Of a stretch of 44,509 nt of DNA, positions 25,653 to 34,224 are shown piece by piece. The stretch comes from Deltaproteobacteria bacterium. GTDB taxonomy: Bacteria; Desulfobacterota; Dissulfuribacteria; Dissulfuribacterales; QOAL01. Within the stretch, counting starts at the first letter, position 1. Every line of letters begins with the position of its first letter. The stretch spans positions 1-44,509 of the forward strand of contig WGBG01000177.1 in NCBI GenBank assembly GCA_015494395.1, read 5' to 3'. Position numbers and translations under genes: made by a program. The notes below the pieces were generated by a model. That model was not told the origin of the DNA. It made no database searches and saw only the letters and a program-made list of their open reading frames with translations.

Positions 25653-25702
25653 TCTGGACAGGGAGAAAAGATATGTTTATCGTAGTTCGACCCCAGTCCA
25701 GA
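25653..25702 (-). promoter_or_regulatory. Inverted repeat in the sufC leader
   Basis: TCTGGACAGGG (25653-25663) and CCCAGTCCAGA (25692-25702) pair over 11 positions with one mismatch and a 28-base loop. It lies between the fmdB terminator and sufC, where an operator or leader structure of the suf operon would be. Function not identifiable. Confidence 0.4.
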
Positions 25703-25740
25703 GCTGCTGAAATGGTATCTCTCAAGCAGAAACGTTCCTA

Positions 25741-25784
25741 AATAAAAATCCCGGCGCTGATGTCTCTGGCAAGACATGGCCGGG
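25741..25784 (-). terminator. Rho-independent terminator downstream of the FmdB-type gene
   Basis: On the minus strand GCCCGGC opens a stem with an inner ATGTCT/AGACAT pairing and closes with GCCGGG. It is followed by ATTTTTATTT. It separates the zinc-ribbon gene from sufC. Confidence 0.75.
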
Positions 25785-25802
25785 CAAATGTCCCTTTAGC
25801 TG

Positions 25803-25821
25803 TGCCTTCAGACTGAAGGCA
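25803..25821. repeat. 19-bp near-continuous palindrome
   Basis: TGCCTTCAG (25803-25811) and CTGAAGGCA (25813-25821) are separated by one base. It is 12 bases downstream of the zinc-ribbon stop codon, before the terminator. It could be an operator-like site or part of a 3' structure. Confidence 0.45.
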
Positions 25822-25832
25822 TGAGCTTATGC

Positions 25833-26063
25833 TCAGCTGAAACCTCCTGATGATCCGCAGCCACCGGAGGGGGAACCCAGCCCGCCGCCTCCGGAGAGGC
25901 CGAAGCTTGAAAAGCCCGAGCCGCATGAAAAGCTGGACATCATCTTCTGGACATCCCTGGAGCCGCATTTGGGGCACTTGACGTCACTGAATGAACGGCT
26001 TGAAAGAACAAATCGTTCAAAGGGTGTTCTGCATTTCTTGCATGAAAATTCATATATAGGCAT
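25833..26063 (-). CDS. FmdB-family zinc-ribbon protein
   Basis: A 76-residue protein beginning MPIYEFSCKKC, the hallmark of the FmdB family, with a second pair in VKCPKCGS, so four cysteines bind one zinc. The C-terminal half is a glycine/serine-rich tail (FGLSGGGGLGSPSGGCG), as often seen in these proteins. FmdB-type proteins are called regulatory after one member near formamidase genes; the actual role is not established. The ATG at 26063 is used because the family starts at MPIYEF. Monocistronic, with its own terminator. Confidence 0.88.
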   Translation of the reverse strand: MPIYEFSCKKCRTPFERFVLSSRSFSDVKCPKCGSRDVQKMMSSFSCGSGFSSFGLSGGGGLGSPSGGCGSSGGFS

Positions 26064-26293
26064 AAAAATCACCTCTTTTGCTGTTTTTTAGTGAATTTTG
26101 CCAGCAAACTGATATTGTGGGCCTGGTTTTGGCAAGGAACCGGACGTTCAATAGGGGTTGCCGGTTTGTTACTGTTACAATAAGTTAATCTTATGTGCTG
26201 TTCTGTCAAGATCAAACACGGAATTATAGGTTAAATAAGGCATAATTAATCTCAATTATGAGGTCTTGATGCTTCTACGGAGTTGGCAACATT

Positions 26294-26854
26294 ATGAAAT
26301 ACAAAGATGAACTGGTTGAGGTGCTTTCACCCGGTGCCATTCAGGACAGAATAAAGGAACTTGGTCAGGAGATAACCCGGGATTATCAGGGAAAACCCTT
26401 GGTTGTTATAGGGATACTCAATGGAGCCTTCATATTTATGGCCGATCTTGTAAGGGCAATAGACCTGCAGGTACAGACAGATTTTGTACGCCTTGCAAGT
26501 TACAGGGGAACAGATTCCACCGGCCAGGTGACAATTACCAAGGATGTTGAGCTGATTTTGAAGGATAAGGATGTGCTGGTAGTTGAAGACATTGTGGATA
26601 CCGGCTACACGCTTCAGTACCTGAAGGAGGTGCTGAAGCTTCACAATGCTGCATCTGTCAGGATCTGCTGCCTTATAGACAAGAAGGAGCGCAGGCAGGT
26701 GCCAATAGATGTGGATTACGTTGGATTTGATATTGCCCGAGGATTCCTTGTGGGCTATGGCCTTGATTACGAAGAGGATTACCGCAACCTTCCAGGTGTT
26801 TACCACCTTAATCCGGTGTATGAGCCTGAGGCGTTTCACCCATCTGAGCGATAG
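26294..26854 (+). CDS. hpt: Hypoxanthine phosphoribosyltransferase
   Basis: A 186-residue purine-salvage enzyme that makes IMP or GMP from hypoxanthine or guanine and PRPP. Motifs are IGILNGAFIFMADLVRAI, the PRPP-binding VLVVEDIVDTGYTL, and the base-binding DYVGFDIARGFLVGYGLDYEEDYRNLPGVY. The length and order match HPRT1-type bacterial enzymes. It is divergent from the zinc-ribbon gene (230-base gap with a short ATAATT/AATTAT repeat near 26240) and is followed 15 bases later by cobU. Confidence 0.94.
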   Translation: MKYKDELVEVLSPGAIQDRIKELGQEITRDYQGKPLVVIGILNGAFIFMADLVRAIDLQVQTDFVRLASYRGTDSTGQVTITKDVELILKDKDVLVVEDIVDTGYTLQYLKEVLKLHNAASVRICCLIDKKERRQVPIDVDYVGFDIARGFLVGYGLDYEEDYRNLPGVYHLNPVYEPEAFHPSER

Positions 26855-26869
26855 GGTTACTGCAGCATT

Positions 26870-27421
26870 ATGCATGTTTTAATCCTGGGAGGGGCAAAAA
26901 GCGGCAAGAGTTCCAATGCCCTCAGGCTGGGAGAAGATATAATCAGGGAGGCTTCCCAGGGGCAGACCAGAGGCGCCGGGCTTTTTGTGGCTACTGCTCA
27001 GGCGCATGATGCCGAGATGGAGGAGCGCATAAGGCTGCATCGTCTTGAGCGTGGTGATATGTGGCATACGGAAGAAGAGCCTCTTAATGTGCCATCACTG
27101 ATCAGGCGTGAGGGTCCACAATATCAGGTGGTGCTTGTTGACTGCCTCACCCTGTGGCTTTCAAACCTGATGCACAGTTGTCCGGATGATATCCCCGAGC
27201 ACATGGAAGAACTGTGCACAGTGCTTTCTGAATTGAGTGTGCCAGTAATAATGGTTTCAAACGAGGTGGGGCTGGGGATAGTTCCGGCATCTCCTGAGGC
27301 AAGGAGGTTTCGTGACCTTGCTGGCCGCCTTCACCAGGATGTTGCGGCGGTGTGCAAGCATGTGCTCTTTGTTGTGGCAGGAATCCCAATGTTGGTAAAA
27401 GGAGGAATAAGCTTTGCCTGA
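26870..27421 (+). CDS. cobU: Adenosylcobinamide kinase / adenosylcobinamide-phosphate guanylyltransferase
   Basis: A 183-residue CobU/CobP. It has the P-loop GGAKSGKSS (about 7-15), VATAQAHDAEMEERIRLHR carrying the guanylylated histidine region, and VLVDCLTLWLSNL. It phosphorylates adenosylcobinamide and adds GMP to give adenosyl-GDP-cobinamide in nucleotide-loop assembly. It overlaps cobT by 8 bases. Confidence 0.93.
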   Translation: MHVLILGGAKSGKSSNALRLGEDIIREASQGQTRGAGLFVATAQAHDAEMEERIRLHRLERGDMWHTEEEPLNVPSLIRREGPQYQVVLVDCLTLWLSNLMHSCPDDIPEHMEELCTVLSELSVPVIMVSNEVGLGIVPASPEARRFRDLAGRLHQDVAAVCKHVLFVVAGIPMLVKGGISFA

Positions 27422-28484
27422 AAAGCAGCTTTCAGAGCTACTGGACAAAATATTGCCAGTTGATACATCTTCAAAGGATACTATTCAGGCCCATCTTGAC
27501 AACCTTACCAAACCCAGGGGCAGTCTTGGTCGCCTGGAGGAGTTTGCAGCACGCTTCTGTATGATTACCGGGAGCTTAAGGCCGTCAATTCCCGAAAAGG
27601 CTGTGCTTGTCTTTGCCGGTGATCACGGTGTAACAGAGGAGGGCATCAGTGCATTTCCAAAGGAGGTTACCTTCCAGATGGTCCATAACTTCCTGGTGGG
27701 AGGTGCTGGTATCAATGTGCTCGCAAGGCATGTGGGGGCAGATGTAAAGGTGCTTGATATAGGTGTTGATCACGATTTTGAGCCTGTAGAGGGGCTTGTT
27801 GATATAAAGGTCGCCCACGGTACGGACAACTTTACAAAGGGGCCTGCCATGACCAGGGAGCAGGCAGTTTCTGCCATACTTGCCGGTGCTGTCCAGGCAA
27901 AGGCGGTTATTGATAAAGGTGCAGGCATGCTTGCAACCGGGGAGATGGGAATAGGAAATACAACGCCGGCAAGCGCCATTACAGCGGTCATGTGTGAGCG
28001 GGACCCAGAGGATGTAACAGGCAGGGGAACTGGAATCGACGAGTCTGCATGGCGGCACAAGGTTGATGTGATAAGGCGCGGTATTGAGTGTAACAGGCCT
28101 GATCCCGGGGATCCCCTTGACGTGCTTTCAAAGGTTGGGGGCTATGAGATAGCCGGTATATGCGGGCTTGTGCTTGCGTGTGCAGCGGAGAATGTTCCAG
28201 TTGTGACAGACGGCTTTATCTCTACTGCCGGTGCCCTGGTTGCCACGGCACTTAAGCCAGAGGCGAGGGGCTATATCTTTGCCGCACACCAGTCAGTGGA
28301 GCAGGGACACATGGCACAGCTTGAATACCTGAAGCAGAGGCCAATTCTTGATCTTGACATGCGCCTTGGCGAGGGTACAGGTGCAGTGCTTGCCATGAAC
28401 CTTATTGAAGCAGGGCTTAAAATATACCTTGAGATGGCAACCTTTGACGGGGCGCAGGTTACGCCGGGAAGCGAGGCAGTTTGA
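27414..28484 (+). CDS. cobT: Nicotinate-nucleotide:dimethylbenzimidazole phosphoribosyltransferase
   Basis: A 356-residue CobT that activates the cobalamin lower-ligand base to its alpha-ribotide. Signature segments are LTKPRGSLGRLEEFA, VFAGDHGVTEEGISAFP, VTFQMVHNFLVGGAGINVLA, GMLATGEMGIGNTTPASAI and LDMRLGEGTGAVLAM. The catalytic glutamate is expected in that last region. The start is TTG at 27414, inside the last codons of cobU, preceded by AAGGAGG; that site is in a good position. With cobU it handles the end of cobamide synthesis; cobS and cobC are not in the window. Confidence 0.94.
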   Translation: MPEKQLSELLDKILPVDTSSKDTIQAHLDNLTKPRGSLGRLEEFAARFCMITGSLRPSIPEKAVLVFAGDHGVTEEGISAFPKEVTFQMVHNFLVGGAGINVLARHVGADVKVLDIGVDHDFEPVEGLVDIKVAHGTDNFTKGPAMTREQAVSAILAGAVQAKAVIDKGAGMLATGEMGIGNTTPASAITAVMCERDPEDVTGRGTGIDESAWRHKVDVIRRGIECNRPDPGDPLDVLSKVGGYEIAGICGLVLACAAENVPVVTDGFISTAGALVATALKPEARGYIFAAHQSVEQGHMAQLEYLKQRPILDLDMRLGEGTGAVLAMNLIEAGLKIYLEMATFDGAQVTPGSEAV

Positions 28485-28535
28485 GGCAATTATCTGAATC
28501 CGTCACTGATAGGAAGCCCATTTGCTGAAACTTGC

Positions 28536-29219
28536 ATGGGGCCCTATGTAGTCTATGAAGACAATCACCTGCTGGTCCTTTTCAAGCCTGCGGGGTTGCC
28601 TGTTGTACCTGATTCAAGTGGTGATCCAAGCCTCCTTGACTGGGGCAAGGCATACATTAAACAGACCAGGAACAAGCCTGGCAACGTGTTTCTTGGCGTG
28701 GTGCACCGTCTTGACAGGCCGGTATCAGGAATCGTCTGCTTTGCCACTACCTCAAAGGCAGCAGGCAGGCTCTCTGATCAGATGAGAAGACACCTCATCA
28801 AAAAGACCTATCTTGGAATCAGCCGTTTCAAACCAGGTGAAAAGAGTGGTATTGTCGAGAATTATCTGGTTAAGCAGAGGAGGCGAAACACTGTTTCCAT
28901 TGTTCCCGGTTCAGACGGGGCGGGCAGGGCACTTTTTGCAATGACCCGTTGGGAGTACCTTGGAGAGTCAGGCGGTTTTCACCTTTTGCGCCTTATGCCT
29001 GAAACCGGAAGGCCGCATCAGCTCCGGGTACACTGTGCGTCCATTGGTTGTGTGCTTGCCGGGGATATAAAGTATGGTGATGCAAAACCCCTGGAGGACC
29101 GTTCCGTGGGCCTTCATGCCCGGGAGCTTGAGTTTGAGCATCCGGTCAGAAAGGAAAAGATGAAATTCAGGGCGAAGCCCCCGGATATTTTTCCCTGGAG
29201 GCTTTTTGCACCGTTTTGA
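28536..29219 (+). CDS. RluA-family pseudouridine synthase
   Basis: A 227-residue pseudouridine synthase. The catalytic aspartate is in VVHRLDRPVSGIV, preceded by the N-terminal VVYEDNHLLVLFKPAGLPV and followed by KTYLGI and ETGRPHQLRVHCASIGCVLAGDIKYG, all family motifs. There is no N-terminal S4 domain, so it resembles the short RluA/RluC-like branch acting on rRNA or tRNA; the target uridine cannot be told from sequence. It begins 51 bases after cobT. Confidence 0.9.
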   Translation: MGPYVVYEDNHLLVLFKPAGLPVVPDSSGDPSLLDWGKAYIKQTRNKPGNVFLGVVHRLDRPVSGIVCFATTSKAAGRLSDQMRRHLIKKTYLGISRFKPGEKSGIVENYLVKQRRRNTVSIVPGSDGAGRALFAMTRWEYLGESGGFHLLRLMPETGRPHQLRVHCASIGCVLAGDIKYGDAKPLEDRSVGLHARELEFEHPVRKEKMKFRAKPPDIFPWRLFAPF

Positions 29220-29263
29220 CCGTAATAATTTCAAAATTTTTGATGTAAAATCTAACGGTGTCG

Positions 29264-29302
29264 TCCTTGAAAATTTGGAGTTGAAATCCAAATTTTCAAG
29301 GA
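29264..29302. repeat. 16-bp perfect hairpin, no T-tract
   Basis: TCCTTGAAAATTTGGA (29264-29279) and TCCAAATTTTCAAGGA (29287-29302) are separated by GTTGAAA. It lies 45 bases after the pseudouridine synthase stop and before the family 1 copy. Neither strand has a proper T-tract, so it is not a standard terminator. A single copy is seen. Confidence 0.7.
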
Positions 29303-29391
29303 AAAGCAGTTCTGCATACGCTTCTTGTGATGTATTTTTCTTGCAAACTCCATTTCATGCGTAGCAGGCTAAGTGGTTTTTTAAAATTAAA

Positions 29392-29599
29392 CCTAAGTTG
29401 AGCGATTGTCAGATTTGCTGCATATCCGCGAAAGAGGGCTTCCCACTATAGTATGCTATGTGGGAAGACCGATGACAAAGGAGATGCAGTGAAGCTGGCA
29501 ATCCCGAAGGGTTTCAAAATTGGAAAGCTATAATCAATATAACTCCTTTCAACTTCATTGGAAAAATGATTTTCCACATTTTGAAACGCTCAATCCAGC
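29392..29599 (+). repeat. Family 1 palindromic element, copy D (long form)
   Basis: A 208-bp long form. Left end CCTAAGTTGAGCGATTG, right end CGCTCAATCCAG. The central stem is CTTCCCAC/GTGGGAAG with an inner ATAG/CTAT, a subtype different from copies A, C and E but still fully paired. A second module carries GTTTCAAAAT and ATTTTGAAAC arms and a TATAAT sequence near 29529. It ends 15 bases before the GH57 gene, so it forms that gene's immediate upstream region. Confidence 0.88.
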
Positions 29600-29614
29600 A
29601 TAAGGTAATTAAAA

Positions 29615-32600
29615 ATGTCCAAAGAGCCGATTTTTCAGTCACGGATTATTTGCAACACCTATACAGCTCCGGCAGTGCTAATCAAGACATCCGGCAACCT
29701 GGTTCGCCTGGTCTGGGGTGATGATATTAACCGGCAGGTAAATGCTGCCGAGGAGGTGCTCTCTGTTCAGGTGCTGAAAGAGGGTTCAGACAGTCCTGTT
29801 CTGGAAAAGCCGGTAACTTTCCTTAACTCAACAGAGTTTTATGTCACCCGGAGCGGGCCTGCCACTGTGAGGCTTGTGAAAAAGGAGAGGTTCAAACTTC
29901 ACCTTTCCACAGGCTTCAGTTATACACCCAAGGTTTCTCTTGTCTCAGAAAACGAGGGCAGGCACCATTTGAGCTGGAGTGATATTGACTGGACAGACAT
30001 ACGGAGACGGCTTGAGAACTCGGTTGGTATAAACTGGGATCAGGACATTGAAATCTGCCTTCATGTTATCAGGTGGCCACAGGAGGGCTCGGACCTTACT
30101 GAGGAGGAGTGGATTCCAACCGGGCTTTCTGACAATGTCCAGGTCCTTGGGGCATTAAAAAGGCTTTCTCTTGAGGTTGTGAGAAAGGGGCAGTGGCTTT
30201 CAGAGACAGACCATGAAAAGAGGGCCCGGGCACTTGCAGACTCAAGACTTGCATCTCTGTTCAGCCTTGATTTTTACGTGCCTGAAATTACCGGGGTGCT
30301 CTTTTCAGAGAAAGTTGATATTCCGGCAGATCAGCCGTATATGGAGCTTAAACGCGAGGTCTGGGAGGAAGATTCTGTTCAGCTTAGGGCATGGTGGCAT
30401 CTGACACCGGCATCAGTTGATGAAATTGTTGAAAAATACCTTGAGCCAAAGGGCATTTCCAGGGAGGAGATGGAGTTTTTTATTTCCCTTCATGTGTACG
30501 GCGCTGACGGTATATCTGAAAAGCCGGTGCAGGGGCCTGTTCCAGTGGGCCTTGCCTCTGACTGGCTGTTTACCGGCATCAGGGACAATGCTGCATATCA
30601 GGCAGTTCTTGATGTACGCACCAGGTCAGACAGCGAAAAATCCCTGGGCCGTGTTATCTGCTCCAACATCTCCCCCATTCCTGCCAGGGAAGACCATGTT
30701 GTGCTGCTTCCAATAGACCATGAACGTGCCTTTGCCTACTGGCATCTTGACCAGGATCGCCTTGCAAAACGGATGCAGGAGCTTTCAAGGGGAGAGACAG
30801 TGGGTGTGCGCACCATCATTCGGGTCTTTAATCTCTGGGGTGGAGAGCTGTTTCATCACATGGACAAGGATGCAGAGATCCATCCCGGCTTTACAGACAA
30901 TTACTACCTGACCCTTGAGCCGGACAAGGTGTATCAGGTCCAGCTTGCAGCAGTAAACGATGAGGGAAAGCTTGAGGAGCTTACCCCATTTTCAAACCCT
31001 ATCCAGACTGCCAGGCTGTATCACGGCACCAACCCCATTCAGTACCGTGAGGTTCCCCCTCTTACAGGTCATCCTTCCCACAGGAGGCTTGAATCAGTTA
31101 TGAACATCCCTGAAAATTCCAAAGGGCTGCTGGTCCTGCATCTCCACGCACACCTGCCCTACATCAGGCAGCGGGTTGAGTACGGGACATCCGGGGTGTG
31201 GGAGCCACGGGGATTTCCGCCTGAGTGGTTCCACGAGGCAGTGCTTGATACCTACGGGCCGCTTATCCTTGTGCTTGAAAAACTCAGGGCAGAGGGCGTG
31301 GATTTTCGCCTGTCTCTGGATATTTCCCCTACACTGTCCAACATGATGCGTTGCCCCCTGCTTCAGGAGGAGTTCCTTAAATATATCGAGGCCCATATCA
31401 GCCTTGCACGGGCAGAGGTTGACCGTACCCGCCGTGAGGCGCCACACTTTCATGATACCGCCTGGATGCATCTTAACCGTTTTGTTGATATCCGTGACTG
31501 TTTCCTGCGTTACAGGTGTGATCTTACCCAGGCTTTCCGCGCATTCCAGGATCAGGGCTATCTTGAGATATCCACATGCGGCGCAACCCACGGATTCCTG
31601 CCCCTTTATACCGCCTATCCCGAATCAGTAAGGGCACAGATTCAGACAGCGGTCAGGGACTACAGGCAGACCTTTGGAAGGGACCCCATTGGTATATGGC
31701 TGCCTGAGTGTGCGTATGTGCCTGGAATTGAGGAGTTTGTGCAGGAGGCGGGTCTGAGGTACTTCTTTACGGAGACCCACGCGGTTCTTAATGCTGATGC
31801 ACCACCTGAATTTGGTACAAACGCGCCGGTATATCTCAAGGGCAGCGATGTTGCCGCATTTGCAAGGGATCAGGAGACCGGAAAGCAGGTGTGGAGCGGC
31901 GAGGAGGGTTATCCGGGCGATCCCGACTACCTTGACTTCCACATAAAGGGTGGACCGCTTAGGTATAACCGCATCACCAGCAGGGAAAGCGGCTGGGAAA
32001 AGGCACCCTACAACCGGGCATGGGCACTTGAGAAGGTTGCAATGCATGCGCAGCATTTCATGGAGGCAAGAAACTTCAAATTCAACCATATTAAAAACTG
32101 GTACTGGAAAAAGCCCCTGGCGGTTGCCATGTATGATGCAGAACTTTTTGGCCACCACTGGTATGAGGGTGTTGATTTCATATACTACCTGCTGAAAAAG
32201 TTATACTATAACCAGAACGAGACAGAGCTCATCACCCCCAGCGCCTACCTTGCCAGGTATCCAAAGAACCAGGAGGTGTTTATCACACCCTCATCATGGG
32301 GCGACAAAGGCTCCTTTGACAAATGGATGTACGGCTCTGTCTCATGGATGTACCGTCATTCCCACGCTGCAATCAGGGAACTGGTGGCAATGTCAACCGA
32401 CCTGCGTGACAGGAGGTCTGACAGTGAACTTCACAGGAGAATTGTTGCCCAGGCTTGCAGGGAGGTGCTTCAGTCCATGAACAGCGATGTGCCCTTTGTC
32501 ATATCAAATGGCCACTTTGTTGACAGGATGAAAGAGCTCTTTCTGAAAGACGTTGAAAACTTCTGGATACTGGCCGGGCTGTACTGGCATGGCGGTGAAA

Positions 32601-32689
32601 ATGAGCAGACGCTTTGCAGGCTTGAACGCCTTGAGATGGAAAATCCCATATTCCCTGATGTTGACCCTTATGTTTTCGCACTGAAATGA
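29615..32689 (+). CDS. GH57 family glycoside hydrolase (branching-enzyme-like) with DUF4912 and unassigned N-terminal region
   Basis: A 1024-residue protein without a signal peptide. Residues about 505-980 form a family 57 glycoside hydrolase: HLHAHLPYIR, the nucleophile-type E698 in WLPECAY, FFTETHA, and the acid/base D841 in YDAELFGHHW. A DUF4912 domain (about 350-465; VVLLPIDHERAFAYWHL, IRVFNLWGG) precedes it, a pairing known in GH57 1,4-alpha-glucan branching enzymes. The first 330 residues are beta-rich (RLVWGDDINRQ, HHLSWSDIDWTDI) and I do not recognise them; they may be carbohydrate-binding. The probable role is forming alpha-1,6 branches in glycogen-like storage glucan; a hydrolase is possible. 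No other glycogen gene is nearby. Confidence 0.86.
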   Translation: MSKEPIFQSRIICNTYTAPAVLIKTSGNLVRLVWGDDINRQVNAAEEVLSVQVLKEGSDSPVLEKPVTFLNSTEFYVTRSGPATVRLVKKERFKLHLSTGFSYTPKVSLVSENEGRHHLSWSDIDWTDIRRRLENSVGINWDQDIEICLHVIRWPQEGSDLTEEEWIPTGLSDNVQVLGALKRLSLEVVRKGQWLSETDHEKRARALADSRLASLFSLDFYVPEITGVLFSEKVDIPADQPYMELKREVWEEDSVQLRAWWHLTPASVDEIVEKYLEPKGISREEMEFFISLHVYGADGISEKPVQGPVPVGLASDWLFTGIRDNAAYQAVLDVRTRSDSEKSLGRVICSNISPIPAREDHVVLLPIDHERAFAYWHLDQDRLAKRMQELSRGETVGVRTIIRVFNLWGGELFHHMDKDAEIHPGFTDNYYLTLEPDKVYQVQLAAVNDEGKLEELTPFSNPIQTARLYHGTNPIQYREVPPLTGHPSHRRLESVMNIPENSKGLLVLHLHAHLPYIRQRVEYGTSGVWEPRGFPPEWFHEAVLDTYGPLILVLEKLRAEGVDFRLSLDISPTLSNMMRCPLLQEEFLKYIEAHISLARAEVDRTRREAPHFHDTAWMHLNRFVDIRDCFLRYRCDLTQAFRAFQDQGYLEISTCGATHGFLPLYTAYPESVRAQIQTAVRDYRQTFGRDPIGIWLPECAYVPGIEEFVQEAGLRYFFTETHAVLNADAPPEFGTNAPVYLKGSDVAAFARDQETGKQVWSGEEGYPGDPDYLDFHIKGGPLRYNRITSRESGWEKAPYNRAWALEKVAMHAQHFMEARNFKFNHIKNWYWKKPLAVAMYDAELFGHHWYEGVDFIYYLLKKLYYNQNETELITPSAYLARYPKNQEVFITPSSWGDKGSFDKWMYGSVSWMYRHSHAAIRELVAMSTDLRDRRSDSELHRRIVAQACREVLQSMNSDVPFVISNGHFVDRMKELFLKDVENFWILAGLYWHGGENEQTLCRLERLEMENPIFPDVDPYVFALK

Positions 32690-32750
32690 TGGGCTGTCCT
32701 GTTAAGCTGGCCACTTTCTCATGGTTGCGGACAATCATTGCCTGTGTATC

Positions 32751-33000
32751 TAAACTTTCATGACATGGGGTTTGTCACCCCCTGACATGAAAGTTAGCTC
32801 AAAGCTCAAAGTCGGAAGCTGAAAGCAAACATGACTCCTTCACCGCCCGCTTCGCTCAAGGACGCCAAGAACGCAAAGAACAACGCCAAGGAAATTATTT
32901 CTTCCCTGTCGGTCACCCCGACAGGGAAAAATTAAAAAACCTTTGCGTCCTTAGCGTCCTTTGCGGTTCAGCTTTGAGCTATTTTCACGGCAAGCAGCAC
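32751..33000 (+). repeat. Family 2 composite repeat, copy 2
   Basis: Fills most of the 409-base gap between the GH57 gene and hisC. A hairpin CATGAAAGTT-type repeat (32753-32795) is followed by a 187-bp unit with perfect 12-bp ends, TAGCTCAAAGCT (32795-32806) and AGCTTTGAGCTA (32970-32981). Within it a strong hairpin, TTCCCTGTCGG/CCGACAGGGAA (32902-32928), is absent from copy 1 at 18294. The CTTTGCGTCCTTAGCGTCC motif is shared. The remaining bases to 33098 show nothing notable and probably hold the hisC promoter. Confidence 0.75.
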
Positions 33001-33098
33001 GCTTCCCATAATGACCATTTACTTTATATTTATTTGACATCTACTGAATTGAGTTGTTAGATTGTATCTATGTTTTGTGAACAGGACCATAAACAGAT

Positions 33099-34184
33099 AT
33101 GCCTCAAGTACCTGAATATATAAAAACACTGGTGCCCTACCCGCCTGGCAAGCCTATTGAGGAGCTTGAGAGGGAGTACGGCGTTAAAAATCCCATAAAA
33201 CTTGCCTCTAATGAAAATGCACTTGGTCCCTCGCCAAAGGCTGTGGAGGCAGTCAGGGCAATTCTTCCAATCCTGCATCGGTATCCGGATGGAAGCGGAT
33301 ATTACCTGAAGCAGAAACTCTCTGAAAAACTGGGAGTAACTCCGCAGCACCTGGTGCTTGGAAATGGCTCAAACGACCTAATTGATTTCCTTATACGCAC
33401 CTATGTAAGGCCAGGGGTGCAGGTGATAAGCAGTGAACCAAGCTTTCTGGTTTACAGGAAGATGGTGCAGGTGGCAGGTGGCGAAAATGTGGTTGTACCG
33501 CTTCGTGACATGCGGCACGATCTTGATGCCATTACACATGCGGTCACCTCCAAAACTGCCATTATCTTCATGGATAATCCCAACAATCCCACGGCTACTG
33601 TGATTAACCGCGCTGATTTTGACAGTTTTTTAAAGCGGCTGCCTGAAGATGTACTGGTTGTTCTGGATGGTGCATACGAAGAGTTTGTGCGGGATACGGA
33701 GTGTCCGTTAGGGTATGAGTATGCGTTGAAGGACTCAAGAGTTGTTGGTCTGAGGACATTTTCAAAGGCGTATGGACTTGCAGGCCTGCGGGTGGGTTAT
33801 GGAGTCATGGACCCTGAGGTGGCATCCATGCTTGACCGTGTAAGGCAGCCCTTTAATGTAAATGCGGCAGCCCTGGCTGCTGCAGAGGCAGCGCTTGATG
33901 ACCAGGAACATCTTGAGAAAACCCTGCAGCTTACATGGGACGGACTTGATTTTCTCTCGCAGGAGCTTGAAAAACTGGGCTGCGCCACAATGCCTGGCCA
34001 TACCAACTTCATGCTTGTTGATACCGGGCGTGATGCCCGTGAGGTTTATGAGGCAATGTTAAGGAAGGGCGTAATTGTAAGGGCAATGGCTTCATATGGT
34101 TTTCCACACCATATCAGGATTACCATTGGACTGCCGGAGGAAAATGAACGTTTTCTCAATGCCTTTTCTGAGGTTATGAAATAA
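33099..34184 (+). CDS. hisC: Histidinol-phosphate aminotransferase
   Basis: A 361-residue PLP enzyme converting imidazole-acetol phosphate to histidinol phosphate in histidine synthesis. Motifs are KLASNENALGPSPKAVEAV, HRYPDGSGYYLKQKL, LGNGSNDLIDFLIRTY, MDNPNNPTATVI, VVLDGAYEEFV and the PLP-lysine region RTFSKAYGLAGLRVGYG. The ending segment GVIVRAMASYGFPHHIRITIG carries the substrate-binding arginine. This family also includes aromatic aminotransferases, so the specificity is likely but not proven. No other his genes are adjacent. Confidence 0.9.
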   Translation: MPQVPEYIKTLVPYPPGKPIEELEREYGVKNPIKLASNENALGPSPKAVEAVRAILPILHRYPDGSGYYLKQKLSEKLGVTPQHLVLGNGSNDLIDFLIRTYVRPGVQVISSEPSFLVYRKMVQVAGGENVVVPLRDMRHDLDAITHAVTSKTAIIFMDNPNNPTATVINRADFDSFLKRLPEDVLVVLDGAYEEFVRDTECPLGYEYALKDSRVVGLRTFSKAYGLAGLRVGYGVMDPEVASMLDRVRQPFNVNAAALAAAEAALDDQEHLEKTLQLTWDGLDFLSQELEKLGCATMPGHTNFMLVDTGRDAREVYEAMLRKGVIVRAMASYGFPHHIRITIGLPEENERFLNAFSEVMK

Positions 34185-34224
34185 AAACTAAATTGTAACT
34201 TTTTACCGGGAGGTAAAATTTATC

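Noticed and set aside
25818-25860. UGA at the end of the FmdB-type gene followed by hairpins, considered as a selenocysteine codon because selB is present
   Set aside because: Reading through UGA adds one residue before a TAA, and the glycine/serine tail is a normal family ending. No catalytic context for selenocysteine.
32902-32940. Strong hairpin after the GH57 gene considered as a terminator
   Set aside because: It is followed by A-rich sequence on the plus strand, and the minus strand has no T-tract after the stem. It lies inside the family 2 repeat.
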